Made by a program: the position numbers and the translations under genes. The notes under the pieces were generated by a model that saw only the letters and a program-made list of their open reading frames with translations, was not told the origin of the DNA and did not search any database. From positions 310,001 through 374,000 of the forward strand of contig NZ_CP064955.1 of NCBI RefSeq assembly GCF_011038645.2: a stretch of 64,000 nucleotides of DNA. Direction: 5' to 3'. This stretch comes from Corynebacterium qintianiae (GTDB lineage Bacteria > Actinomycetota > Actinomycetes > Mycobacteriales > Mycobacteriaceae). Of the stretch, positions 1 to 8,193 are shown piece by piece. Each line of letters starts with the position of its first letter. The first letter of the stretch is position 1.

Positions 1-330
1 GGAGCATACGCAGTGCTGCGTATGCCGTCCTCCGAGATCCGCCGCGTGGACATCCGCTGCCGCGCCACCGTGGGTGAGGTCGGCAACGCCGACCAGATCA
101 ACATCCGCTGGGGTAAGGCTGGCCGTATGCGCTGGAAGGGCTGGCGCCCGACCGTCCGCGGTGTCGTGATGAACCCGGTCGACCACCCGCACGGTGGTGG
201 CGAGGGCAAGACGTCCGGCGGCCGCCACCCGGTGTCGCCGTGGGGCCAGAAGGAAGGCCGCACCCGCAACCCGAACCGTTACTCGAACAACATGATCGTG
301 CGCCGTCGTCGCGCGAACAAGAAGCGCTAA
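1..330 (+). CDS. rplB: 50S ribosomal protein L2, C-terminal part (partial gene)
   Basis: Large-subunit protein L2 organises the peptidyl-transferase region and contacts 23S rRNA. Only about 109 C-terminal residues are present because the reading frame is already open at base 1. The stretch includes the conserved [13 protein letters not shown] segment, which carries the histidine near the peptidyl-transferase centre, and ends in the basic tail RRRRANKKR. It is followed by a strong GAGGAGG ribosome-binding site for rpsS 16 bases later, as expected in the S10 operon. Family assignment is certain; the N-terminus lies outside the window. Confidence 0.98.
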   Translation, partial: GAYAVLRMPSSEIRRVDIRCRATVGEVGNADQINIRWGKAGRMRWKGWRPTVRGVVMNPVDHPHGGGEGKTSGGRHPVSPWGQKEGRTRNPNRYSNNMIVRRRRANKKR

Positions 331-346
331 GAGGAGGTAAGCAGAC

Positions 347-622
347 ATGCCACGCAGCCTGAAGAAGGGCCCGTTCGTCGATGAGCACCTCCTCAACAAG
401 GTGGATGCTCAGAACGAGGCCGGCACCAAGCAGGTCATCAAGACCTGGTCTCGCCGCTCGACCATTCTCCCCGATTTCATCGGTCACACTTTCGCCGTCC
501 ACGACGGCCGCAAGCACGTGCCGGTGTTCGTCGATGAGTCCATGGTCGGTCACAAGCTCGGTGAGTTCGCACCAACCAAGACCTTCAAGGGTCACATCAA
601 AGAATCGAAGGGACGTCGATAA
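347..622 (+). CDS. rpsS: 30S ribosomal protein S19
   Basis: S19 (91 aa) sits in the head of the small subunit and pairs with S13. The start [15 protein letters not shown] and the segment [11 protein letters not shown] are diagnostic, and the length is typical. The ATG is preceded by GAGGAGG at 331-337. It lies between rplB and rplV in S10-operon order, with three bases separating it from rplV. Its TAA stop (620-622) lies inside a copy of the repeated motif CGTCGATAAGC (614-624), described separately. Confidence 0.98.
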   Translation: MPRSLKKGPFVDEHLLNKVDAQNEAGTKQVIKTWSRRSTILPDFIGHTFAVHDGRKHVPVFVDESMVGHKLGEFAPTKTFKGHIKESKGRR

Positions 623-625
623 GCG

Positions 626-1003
626 ATGAGTGACACCATCACCTCCGCATCCGCGACGGCCAAGTTCGTCCGCACCTCCCCGATGAAGGCGCGCCGCGTT
701 CTTGATCTGGTCCGCGGAAAGTCCGTCTCCGAAGCTCTCGCCATCCTGAAGTACGCGCCGCAGGGCGCGTCCAAGGATGTCGCAAAGGTCGTCGCATCCG
801 CCGCGGCCAACGCCGAGAACAACTTCGGCCTAGATCCGCGCACCTTGGTCGTGGCCGAGTGCTACGCCAACGAGGGCCCGACAATGCGCCGCTACCAGCC
901 GCGCGCACAGGGCCGCGCTTTCCAGATCCGTAAGCGCACCTCGCACATCACCGTGGTCGTCGAGTCCGTTGAGTCTGCCGCCAACAAGGAAGGGGCTAAG
1001 TAA
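626..1003 (+). CDS. rplV: 50S ribosomal protein L22
   Basis: L22 (125 aa) lines the polypeptide exit tunnel of the large subunit. Family features visible are [18 protein letters not shown] near the N-terminus and the beta-hairpin segment [18 protein letters not shown], the part that reaches into the tunnel. The gene is packed between rpsS and rpsC, and its TAA stop overlaps the rpsC start in a TAATG arrangement. This tight coupling implies translational co-regulation within the S10 operon. Confidence 0.98.
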   Translation: MSDTITSASATAKFVRTSPMKARRVLDLVRGKSVSEALAILKYAPQGASKDVAKVVASAAANAENNFGLDPRTLVVAECYANEGPTMRRYQPRAQGRAFQIRKRTSHITVVVESVESAANKEGAK

Positions 1004-1752
1004 TGGGCCAGAAAATCCACCCACACGGCCTTCGCCTGGGCATCACCGCTGACTGGAAGACCCACTGGTACGCCGACAAGAACTACGCAGACTACGTCGC
1101 CGAGGACATCAAGATCCGCGAGTTCCTGTCGAAGGGTCTCGAGCGCGCTGGCATCGCCGACGTCGTCATCGAGCGCACCCGCGACCGCGTCCGCGTCGAC
1201 ATTCACACCGCCCGTCCGGGCATCGTGATCGGCCGCCGCGGCGCCGAGGCAGACCGTATCCGTCGCGAGCTGGAGAAGCTCACCGGCAAGATGGTCGCGC
1301 TGAACATCCTCGAGGTCAAGAACGTCGACGCTAATGCCGCGCTCGTTGCTCAGTCTGTCGCCGAGCAGCTTGTCAACCGCGTGGCATTCCGCCGCGCAAT
1401 GCGCAAGGCCATCCAGTCCGCAATGCGTAACCCGCAGGTCAAGGGCATCAAGGTCATGACCTCCGGTCGTCTCGGCGGCGCCGAAATGTCGCGTGTCGAG
1501 CGTTACCACGAGGGCCGTGTGCCGCTGCACACCCTTCGCGCGGAGATCGACTACGGCATTGCGGAAGCACACACCACCTTCGGCGTCATCGGCGTGAAGG
1601 TGTGGATCTACAAGGGTGACGTCGTCGGCGGCGTGCGTGAGTCTGACCTCAACGCTCCGTCGAACGACCGCCGCGGTCGCGGCGACCGTGACCGCCGCCC
1701 GCGCCGTGGCGGCCAGCGCCGCCAGCGCGCAGAGCAGAAGCAGGAGGGCTAA
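1003..1752 (+). CDS. rpsC: 30S ribosomal protein S3
   Basis: S3 (249 aa) forms part of the mRNA entry channel of the small subunit. The start [14 protein letters not shown] and the KH-domain segment [18 protein letters not shown] are clear. The C-terminus carries an Arg/Gly-rich tail ([19 protein letters not shown]), longer than in enterobacterial S3 and common in actinobacteria. The start ATG shares a base with the rplV stop (TAATG). It is followed four bases later by rplP. Confidence 0.98.
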   Translation: MGQKIHPHGLRLGITADWKTHWYADKNYADYVAEDIKIREFLSKGLERAGIADVVIERTRDRVRVDIHTARPGIVIGRRGAEADRIRRELEKLTGKMVALNILEVKNVDANAALVAQSVAEQLVNRVAFRRAMRKAIQSAMRNPQVKGIKVMTSGRLGGAEMSRVERYHEGRVPLHTLRAEIDYGIAEAHTTFGVIGVKVWIYKGDVVGGVRESDLNAPSNDRRGRGDRDRRPRRGGQRRQRAEQKQEG

Positions 1753-1756
1753 ACAC

Positions 1757-2173
1757 ATGCTTATTCCCAAGCGCGTGAAGTACCGCCGCCAGCACCGCCC
1801 GACCCGTCGCGGCGTGTCCAAGGGTGGCAACACCATCAACTTCGGTGATTACGGCCTCCAGGCTCTCGAGCCGGCCTACATCACCAACCGCCAGATCGAG
1901 TCCGCTCGTATTGCCATTAACCGCCACGTCAAGCGCGGTGGCAAGGTCTGGATCAACATCTTCCCGGACCGTCCGTTGACCCAGAAGCCGCTCGGCGTGC
2001 GTATGGGTTCCGGTAAGGGCCCGGTTGAGAAGTGGGTCGCCAACGTGAAGCCGGGCCGCATTCTCTTCGAGATGTCCTACCCGAACGAGGAGACCGCCAT
2101 GGAAGCTCTGCGCCGCGCAGGCGCCAAGCTGCCGTGCAAGGTCCGCGTGATCAAGAAGGAGGACCTGTTCTAA
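1757..2173 (+). CDS. rplP: 50S ribosomal protein L16
   Basis: L16 (138 aa) binds 23S rRNA near the A-site tRNA elbow. The start [15 protein letters not shown] was chosen because it matches the family N-terminus and lies five bases after the rpsC stop, with that gene's AGGAGGG as ribosome-binding site; an in-frame upstream extension would overlap rpsC. The segment [13 protein letters not shown] is diagnostic. Its TAA overlaps the rpmC ATG (TAATG), so the two are probably translationally coupled. Confidence 0.98.
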   Translation: MLIPKRVKYRRQHRPTRRGVSKGGNTINFGDYGLQALEPAYITNRQIESARIAINRHVKRGGKVWINIFPDRPLTQKPLGVRMGSGKGPVEKWVANVKPGRILFEMSYPNEETAMEALRRAGAKLPCKVRVIKKEDLF

Positions 2174-2403
2174 TGGCTGCTGGTACCCCCGCATCCGAGT
2201 TCCGCGAGCTCAACGATGATGAGCTGCGCACCCGCCTGACCGACGCGAAGGAAGAGCTGTTCAATCTGCGCTTCCAGCTCGCGACCGGCCAGCTGACCAA
2301 CAACCGCCGCATCTCCACCGTCAAGCGCGACATCGCACGCATCTACACCGTGCTGCGCGAGCGTGAGCTCGGTCTGTCTGTCGTCCCGGGAGCTGAGGCA
2401 TAA
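2173..2403 (+). CDS. rpmC: 50S ribosomal protein L29
   Basis: L29 (76 aa) is a two-helix protein at the tunnel exit that contributes to the docking site for trigger factor and SRP. The pattern [30 protein letters not shown] and the closing helix [16 protein letters not shown] are typical. The chosen ATG overlaps the rplP stop, and GGAGG lies just upstream in rplP. A longer in-frame extension exists but runs through rplP and is rejected. rpsQ follows three bases later. Confidence 0.97.
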   Translation: MAAGTPASEFRELNDDELRTRLTDAKEELFNLRFQLATGQLTNNRRISTVKRDIARIYTVLRERELGLSVVPGAEA

Positions 2404-2405
2404 CC

Positions 2406-2711
2406 ATGACTGAAGCAACTGAGGCAAACGTGACTGAAACTACCGCTAACGTGACCAAGGACAAGGCTGTGCAGAAGCGCCGCCGCGGCTACGTCGTGTC
2501 CGACAAGATGGACAAGACCATCGTGGTCGAGGTCGAGGACCGCAAGTCCCACACCCTGTACGGCAAGATCGTGCGTTCCACCAAGCGCGTGAAGGCCCAC
2601 GACGAGGAGAACACCGCCGGTACCGGCGATCTCGTCCTCATCGAGGAGACCCGCCCGCTGTCCAAGGACAAGCACTTCCGTCTCGTCGAGATCATCGAGA
2701 AGGCCCGCTAG
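2406..2711 (+). CDS. rpsQ: 30S ribosomal protein S17
   Basis: S17 (101 aa) is a primary 16S rRNA-binding OB-fold protein. The core [20 protein letters not shown] is clear, followed by HPLYG-type residues (HTLYGKIV) and a KRVKAHDE segment. The first 20 or so residues are a Thr/Val-rich extension relative to E. coli S17. It is the last gene of this part of the S10 operon; rplN is found only after 7.4 kb of unrelated genes, and a terminator lies 21 bases downstream. Confidence 0.97.
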   Translation: MTEATEANVTETTANVTKDKAVQKRRRGYVVSDKMDKTIVVEVEDRKSHTLYGKIVRSTKRVKAHDEENTAGTGDLVLIEETRPLSKDKHFRLVEIIEKAR

Positions 2712-2732
2712 TCAGCAGCCTTCGGATGGATT

Positions 2733-2755
2733 AGCCCCGCTTCGGCGGGGCTTTT
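2733..2755 (+). terminator. Rho-independent terminator after rpsQ
   Basis: A perfect 8-bp stem AGCCCCGC/GCGGGGCT with a TTCG tetraloop is followed by TTT. It lies 21 bases after the rpsQ stop and ends the S10 transcript. Confidence 0.9.
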
Positions 2756-2792
2756 CGCTTGTCGACGCCCTCCCCAACGTTCCCGTGCGCGT

Positions 2793-2811
2793 ATTCACCG
2801 AATGTTCATTT
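2793..2811 (+). promoter_or_regulatory. Possible Pho-type direct repeat upstream of the PhoX gene
   Basis: Two TTCA-containing blocks, ATTCACCGAAT and GTTCATTTCAG, start 11 bases apart (TTCA at 2794 and 2805), about 95 bases before the phosphatase start. Direct repeats with 11-base spacing containing GTTCA are characteristic of actinobacterial PhoP sites, and a phosphatase gene is a plausible target. The match is loose and only one pair is seen, so this is tentative. Confidence 0.25.
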
Positions 2812-2904
2812 CAGATTCTCCAACGCGTTATGAGTGCGCCTTAAAGTCCGCCGTGTCATTTCACGACATATTGCTGCTATCGCGCGTAGACGGGGAGTCT
2901 CACT

Positions 2905-5001
2905 ATGACCATCAAGGGTCTCAACCTGCTGTTCCAATCCAAGCGTTCCAAACTGACCTGCACCTACAAGTGCGGCAACGCGTGCTGGGGCGAGTGCACC
3001 AATACGTCTGACAACGTCTACTTCGGCGACGTTGTCTCGCGACGCGGTGTGCTCAAGTCCTTCGGCCTCGGTGTTGTCACCGTCGGTGGAGGCGCGGCCC
3101 TCGCAGCTTGCGGTGCTGAGCCGGGCGACGGCGGCGCAACCGGAACCGCGACGACGACAGCCGCCTCCGGCAGCTCTTCTGCGGTTGCCGCCGACGTTAA
3201 AGCTGTCAAGGGGATGCAGTTCAAGGCCGTCGAGCCGAACACCGAGGACAAGGTCGTCGTACCGGAGGGTTACGCCACCGGCGTGCTCATTGCGTGGGGT
3301 GACCCGATCTTCAAGGATGCGCCGAAATTCGATCCGCAGAATCAAACCGCCGCGGCCGCAGAGAAGCAGTTCGGCTTCAACAACGACTTCGCCGGTCTGA
3401 TGGAGCACCCGAGCGACAAGAACCGTCTCGTCTACGTCTGCTCCCACGAGTACACCACCGAGCCGCAGATGTTCCCCGGCTATGACGCAGAGAACCCGAC
3501 CGACGAGCAGATCAACATCGGGCTGGCCAACCACGGCCACACCATCCTCGAGGTGTCCAAGGTCGGTGACACAGGCGAGCTCAAGCGCGAGTTCGGCCCG
3601 CTGAACCGCCGCATCACTGCGACAACCGAGTTCGAGTTGAAGGGTCCCGCGGCCGGCTCCGACCTGGTTAAGACCAACGCCGATTCCACCGGCACCAAGG
3701 TCTTGGGCACGCTGAACAACTGCTCCGGTGGCATGACCCCGTGGGGTACCTTCTTGTCCGGCGAGGAGAACTTCGACCAGTACTTCGCCAACGCCGCCAA
3801 GGTCGAGGGCGAGCGCGCTGCCGAGGACGTCAAGCGTTTCGGCGTCGAGGAGGAGGCATCCGAGCGCAAGTGGGAGCGCCTGCACGACCGCTTCGACCTG
3901 GCGAAGGAACCGAACGAGTTCAACCGCTTCGGCTGGATCGTCGAGATCGACCCGCTGGACCCGAACTCCACGCCCGTCAAGCACACCTCCATGGGCCGTT
4001 TCAAACACGAGGCCGGCAACGTCCATGTCGCCAAGGACGGCACCGTCGTGTGCTACTCGGGTGACGATTCGCTCTTCGAGTACATCTACAAGTTCGTCTC
4101 CTCCAAGAAAGTGAAGGAAGGCGACCTGGCGCACAACATGACCATCCTCGACGAGGGCACCCTCTACGTCGCGTCGCTGGAAGGCAACTCCCCGGAGTCC
4201 GAGATCACCGGCGACGGCGACCTGCCCAAGGACGGCGAGTTCGACGGTAAAGGGACCTGGCACAAGCTGCTGACCGTGACCGCCAACGGCGCCGAGTCGC
4301 ACGTCGACGGCTTTACTCCGGAGGAGGTTGCCGTCTACACCCGCTTCGCGGCTGACAAGGTCGGCGCGACCAAGATGGATCGCCCGGAGGACTTCGAGGT
4401 CAACCCGGTCAACGAGAAGCTGTACTTGGCGCTGACCAACAACTCCTACCGCGGCGCTTCCGGTGAGAACGCGAAGAAGAGCAAGGAGGATGTCAAGGAG
4501 TACGCCCCGATCCGGGAGAACAAGAACGGCCTCGTCATGGAAATCGAGGACGACTTCGCGGGCGAGGAGTTCACCTGGAACCTGCTGCTCGTCTGCGGTG
4601 ACCCGGATGCGGCGTCAACCTACTTCGGCGGATTCGACAAGGACAAGGTTTCTCCGATCTCCTGCCCGGACAACCTGGCCTTTGACAAGCACGGCAACCT
4701 GTGGATCTCCACGGATGGAAACGCGCTGGACAGCAATGACGGCCTCTACGCCGTCGGTCTCGAGGGCGAGAACCGCGGCCAGGTCAAGTGCTTCCTCACC
4801 GTGCCCAAGGACGCCGAGACCTGCGGCCCGATCGTCACCGAGGAGCGCGTGATGGTTAACGTGCAGCACCCGGGCGAGTCCGACGACGCGACCTTCGAGA
4901 ACCCGGGCTCGCACTGGCCGGAAGGTGGCAACTCCGTCCCGCGCCCGGCCGTGGCTATGGCGTGGCGCGAGGACGGCAAGCAGATCGGCGTCGAGGCGTA
5001 G
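2905..5001 (+). CDS. phoX: PhoX-family (DUF839) phosphatase, Tat lipoprotein
   Basis: This 698-aa protein resembles PhoX, the calcium/iron-dependent alkaline phosphatase family that frees phosphate from phosphomonoesters outside the membrane. A Cys-rich N-terminus (CTYKCGNACWGEC, residues 19-31) is typical of actinobacterial members. It is followed by a twin-arginine motif SRRGVLK (45-51), a hydrophobic stretch and a lipobox LAAC with Cys69, then a low-complexity Thr/Ser/Ala linker. This suggests Tat export as a folded, cofactor-loaded lipoprotein. The core has repeated acidic loops and family-like segments such as HGNLWIST and CPDNLAF. ATG has GGGGAG upstream. It converges with the ThiD-TenA gene, two bases apart. 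Catalysis is inferred from family. Confidence 0.85.
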   Translation: MTIKGLNLLFQSKRSKLTCTYKCGNACWGECTNTSDNVYFGDVVSRRGVLKSFGLGVVTVGGGAALAACGAEPGDGGATGTATTTAASGSSSAVAADVKAVKGMQFKAVEPNTEDKVVVPEGYATGVLIAWGDPIFKDAPKFDPQNQTAAAAEKQFGFNNDFAGLMEHPSDKNRLVYVCSHEYTTEPQMFPGYDAENPTDEQINIGLANHGHTILEVSKVGDTGELKREFGPLNRRITATTEFELKGPAAGSDLVKTNADSTGTKVLGTLNNCSGGMTPWGTFLSGEENFDQYFANAAKVEGERAAEDVKRFGVEEEASERKWERLHDRFDLAKEPNEFNRFGWIVEIDPLDPNSTPVKHTSMGRFKHEAGNVHVAKDGTVVCYSGDDSLFEYIYKFVSSKKVKEGDLAHNMTILDEGTLYVASLEGNSPESEITGDGDLPKDGEFDGKGTWHKLLTVTANGAESHVDGFTPEEVAVYTRFAADKVGATKMDRPEDFEVNPVNEKLYLALTNNSYRGASGENAKKSKEDVKEYAPIRENKNGLVMEIEDDFAGEEFTWNLLLVCGDPDAASTYFGGFDKDKVSPISCPDNLAFDKHGNLWISTDGNALDSNDGLYAVGLEGENRGQVKCFLTVPKDAETCGPIVTEERVMVNVQHPGESDDATFENPGSHWPEGGNSVPRPAVAMAWREDGKQIGVEA

Positions 5002-5003
5002 GC

Positions 5004-6557
5004 CTATAGCCCCCGGCTCGCCTGGTCGAAAAAGTCGCGTTCGTAGTAGCAGGCGTGCATAAAGGCGTTGGCGGCTGTGCGGCGTTGGTCGTCGGTCGCG
5101 GCGGCCAACGCCTCCTCGGCGCGCTCGATGGCCCCGCGGGCCTCGGTGACGAAGTCGTCGCCGCTGTAGGTGTCCAGCCACGCCTTGTACACGTGGCCGG
5201 GTGAGTTGTGCTCCGCCAGGTGCAGGCCCACCTCGGCGTAGAGCCAGAAACAGGGCAGTACCGCGGCGACACCGATCGGGTAGTCCTCGAGCGTTGCGTG
5301 CGCCTTGAGAAAGTTCACGTACCCCATCGTCACCGGCGACATTCGCGCGTCAGAGAATGTAATGCCGCGGCCGCGGAACCAGGTGCGGTGCATCTCCTGC
5401 TCAGCGACGAGCGCCTCCCGGGCGGCGGTGGCCCACCAGATCTGGTCCTCGGTGGTCTTCGCCTTCGCGCTCAGGCTTGCCAGGGCGCGGGCGTAGTCGT
5501 TGAGGTAGTGGGCGTCTTGCGCCAGGTAGAACTCGAACTGGTCGCGAGCAAGCGTTCCTTCTCGCAGGTCGCGGACGAAGCTCAAGTCCAGGATCTGCGG
5601 CCACACCACCCGCGCCGCCATCTGCCATAGGTGCCTCGTATGCTCGCCGGCGGGCTCAATCCGCGGCTCGGGCAGCTGCTTGTCGACGCCCTCTTCGTGC
5701 CATCGGTCCGCCTCACCCCACGGGTGCGTCGAGGCGGTATCGGCGAGGCGGCGCAGCGCGTGGAAGTGGTCGACGGGGCCGTGTCCCTCGCCGACGTTAA
5801 GGGCATCGGAGTTGGCGATGGCCTCGTGCAGCCAGCGCGAGGACCATTCGGCGGCCGCGGTGGGGGAGGCGTCGACACGCAGCCGCGTGGCCAGGGCAGA
5901 GGAGAGCGAGCAGCCTGTGCCGTGCGTGTTGGGGGTGTCCACGCGGGGTACCGCGATGACGTGGACGTCGCCGGAGGGGGTGACTAGCGCGTTTGACGCC
6001 TCGGGTCCGGTGAGGTGGCCGCCCTTGACCAGGACGCTTACTCCGATGTCGGCGGCGTAGGCGACACCCTGTGCGACGGCGGCGTCGAAGTCTGTGGCGC
6101 GCGCGCTTCCGGTGAGCACCGCGAGCTCGGGGATGTTGGGGGTGACCACGGTGGCGTGGTCGCGCACAAACTGGCGCAGCGCCTCCTCGGCGTCCCTGGT
6201 CAGCAGGCGGTCACCGGAGGTGGCGACCATGACGGGGTCGACGACGATGACCGGCACGGGGTGGTCGGTCAGGAAGTTGGAGACGGCGGCGGTGGTGGGG
6301 GCGTCGCCAAGCATGCCCACCTTGACCGCGTCGACCGTGACGTCGTCGAACACGGAAGCCAGCTGCGCGGTGAGGAACTCCGTCGGCGGTGTGTGCACCT
6401 CCCGCACGCCGCGGGTGTTCTGCGCGACCAGGGCGGTGACGACGGCCATGCCGTAGCCGCCCGCCGCCGCGATCGACTTGAGATCGGCTTGGATGCCCGC
6501 CCCACCGGTCGGGTCCGTGCCGGCGATGGAGAGGACGCGGGGTTGCTGGTAAGTCAT
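5004..6557 (-). CDS. thiD: ThiD-TenA fusion: HMP/HMP-P kinase and thiaminase II-like protein
   Basis: A 517-aa two-domain protein of thiamine synthesis and salvage. Residues 1 to about 265 are ThiD (IAGTDPTGGAGIQADLKS at the N-terminus, DPVMVATSGDRLL, and the nucleotide loop NTHGTGCSLSSALA); ThiD phosphorylates hydroxymethylpyrimidine twice. Residues from about 295 to the end are TenA-like, with the catalytic-type cysteine in LPCFWLYAEVG (Cys436) and a C-terminal Glu (YYERDFF, Glu506); TenA hydrolyses aminopyrimidine breakdown products to HMP. Such fusions are known in corynebacteria. No TPP riboswitch is seen upstream: only 19 bases separate it from the GTPase gene, so it is probably cotranscribed with it. 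It contains one copy of the repeated motif at 5678-5688. Confidence 0.92.
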   Translation of the reverse strand: MTYQQPRVLSIAGTDPTGGAGIQADLKSIAAAGGYGMAVVTALVAQNTRGVREVHTPPTEFLTAQLASVFDDVTVDAVKVGMLGDAPTTAAVSNFLTDHPVPVIVVDPVMVATSGDRLLTRDAEEALRQFVRDHATVVTPNIPELAVLTGSARATDFDAAVAQGVAYAADIGVSVLVKGGHLTGPEASNALVTPSGDVHVIAVPRVDTPNTHGTGCSLSSALATRLRVDASPTAAAEWSSRWLHEAIANSDALNVGEGHGPVDHFHALRRLADTASTHPWGEADRWHEEGVDKQLPEPRIEPAGEHTRHLWQMAARVVWPQILDLSFVRDLREGTLARDQFEFYLAQDAHYLNDYARALASLSAKAKTTEDQIWWATAAREALVAEQEMHRTWFRGRGITFSDARMSPVTMGYVNFLKAHATLEDYPIGVAAVLPCFWLYAEVGLHLAEHNSPGHVYKAWLDTYSGDDFVTEARGAIERAEEALAAATDDQRRTAANAFMHACYYERDFFDQASRGL

Positions 6558-6576
6558 GCCTTAAGGTTTTACACGC

Positions 6577-8193
6577 TCAGCGCCCCGCGGCGGCGGAAAC
6601 TGCGCCCAGGAATTCGGCGTAGTCCTCGCGTACCTCGGAGAGGGGCTCCACCACATGCTCCGCGGAGGTCGCCTCGATCTCCCGGCGCAGCGCCGCCCGG
6701 GTGCGGGTGCGGATTCCCGCCCCGATCGCGCCGCCGAACACCCCGGTAACTAACCCGACCACCAGGCCAAAGAGCAGGCCGCCCATGATGAGAAGCGTCG
6801 GGATGGGCCAGCCCTCGATCTGCGGGACGAGGGTGCGGCCGTAGCCGAGGGTGTTCATCAGTGGCAGCAGCGCGCCGGGCAGCATCGCCGCGGCGAGGTA
6901 CCACAGCACGCCGATCAGCGCCGCGACAAGCGCGAGCCACTGCAGGACCGTGGCCAGCCCCCACGCCTTAGACGGCTGCGCGGGCAACCGGGTGCGCGAC
7001 GCCGCCCGGTCGAGTTCGGCGGGCAGCTGCTCAGCGATGTTCTCGGCGCGGTCGGTCACTGCGGACGCCCACGCCTGGGGCAAGCCGGCGGCAGCGGCGG
7101 CGGCGTAGCCGCGCACACCCTGGTTGGCCGTGGCGCGCGACGCGGCGTCGAGCTCGGGGAGAGAGGTGCGGTGTACACCGACCTCGTCCGCTTCCTCGCG
7201 CAACCCCATCCGCCGCAGCGGGTCGGGCCGCAACCGGGACACCCACGAGGTGAGCAACCAACCGGTGCGCTGGTGTAGGCGCTTGCGGTACGCGGCCGCG
7301 GTCGCCGCAGCCAGCCGCTCTGCGCCGGCGGCATGAACCAGCACCGCATCCATCTCCCGCTTCGCACGCTTGTCGACGCCCCTCGGGGCGCTCTGCCCGG
7401 CCCACGGCGCGGTCACCGCCTCCAGGTCCGCCTCGATACGAGCGGTCTGCGCCGTATGCGCTTGCGCAACGCGGGCGATAGCGCCGCGCAGCTCGTCCAC
7501 ACCGTAACCGGTGCGGGCGGATGTGGGGATGACCTGGACGTTTCTCAGGCCGTCGTCACGCAATAACCCGGCGAAGGATTGCGCTACGACCGGCCGGTCC
7601 GCCTCGGCGAGGTTGTCGGCCTTGTTCAGTACCGCGAGCGTGACGGCGGAGTGGTTCGCGTGCGGGCGGATGAAGTGCTCGTGAATAACGGAGTCGGCGT
7701 ACTTTTCCGGGTCGGTGACCCAGACGAGAACGTCCACCTGGCCCGCGAGACGCGTGGCGATGGCCCGGTGGGATTCCTGGACGGAGTCGAAATCCGGCAG
7801 GTCGAGCAGGATGAGCGGGCCCGCACCCGAGGCGAAATCACCGGGGCGGTTGCGGCGGTCCTCCACCTCGAGCCAGTCCAGCAACTCTTCGGAGCCTTCG
7901 GGGTTCCACACCGCGGCCAGCGGCGAGGTGGTCGTGGGTCGTCGCGCAGCGGCGGCGCCGAGGTCCTCGCCGACGACGGCGTTGAACAGCGACGTCTTCC
8001 CGGAACCGGTGGCGCCGAAGAACCCGACGACGGTGTGCTCCGCCGACAGCGCGCGGCGCTGGGCCGCCGAATCGGACACGGCAGTGAGGCGCTGCAGCTC
8101 GCCGGGGGAGAGGTAGGCGGCGCCGAGCTCCGCGGCCTCCTGCAGCGCGGCGAGACGGCCGCCGAGGCTCGGCTTCTTCTTAAACAGCGCCAT
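6577..8193 (-). CDS. Membrane-associated dynamin-like GTPase, second of a pair
   Basis: A 538-aa GTPase. Motifs seen: P-loop GATGSGKT (60-67), a G3-like LLDLPDFDS (from 129) and G4 NKAD (190-193), then a helical region and two hydrophobic hairpin segments near the C-terminus (ALVAALIGVLWYLAAAML and GLLFGLVVGLVTGVFGG). This resembles YfjP/dynamin-like membrane GTPases; substrate and role are unknown. The start MALFKKK was chosen for its strong GGAGGGTGGACA ribosome-binding site. It overlaps the end of its paralogue by 14 bases, so the two are made together and may act as a heterodimer. Copy of the repeated motif at 7368-7378. Confidence 0.75.
   Translation of the reverse strand: MALFKKKPSLGGRLAALQEAAELGAAYLSPGELQRLTAVSDSAAQRRALSAEHTVVGFFGATGSGKTSLFNAVVGEDLGAAAARRPTTTSPLAAVWNPEGSEELLDWLEVEDRRNRPGDFASGAGPLILLDLPDFDSVQESHRAIATRLAGQVDVLVWVTDPEKYADSVIHEHFIRPHANHSAVTLAVLNKADNLAEADRPVVAQSFAGLLRDDGLRNVQVIPTSARTGYGVDELRGAIARVAQAHTAQTARIEADLEAVTAPWAGQSAPRGVDKRAKREMDAVLVHAAGAERLAAATAAAYRKRLHQRTGWLLTSWVSRLRPDPLRRMGLREEADEVGVHRTSLPELDAASRATANQGVRGYAAAAAAGLPQAWASAVTDRAENIAEQLPAELDRAASRTRLPAQPSKAWGLATVLQWLALVAALIGVLWYLAAAMLPGALLPLMNTLGYGRTLVPQIEGWPIPTLLIMGGLLFGLVVGLVTGVFGGAIGAGIRTRTRAALRREIEATSAEHVVEPLSEVREDYAEFLGAVSAAAGR

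Noticed and set aside
2806-4302. A 498-codon open frame antisense to the PhoX gene
   Set aside because: It mirrors codon structure of the plus-strand gene (GC-rich third positions), has no ribosome-binding site and no family match. Similar long antisense frames opposite rpsC, rpoA, groEL and guaB were rejected for the same reason.
6540-6600. TPP riboswitch upstream of thiD-tenA
   Set aside because: Only 19 bases separate the gene from the upstream GTPase stop, too short for a THI-box, and no CTGAGA-type core is present.
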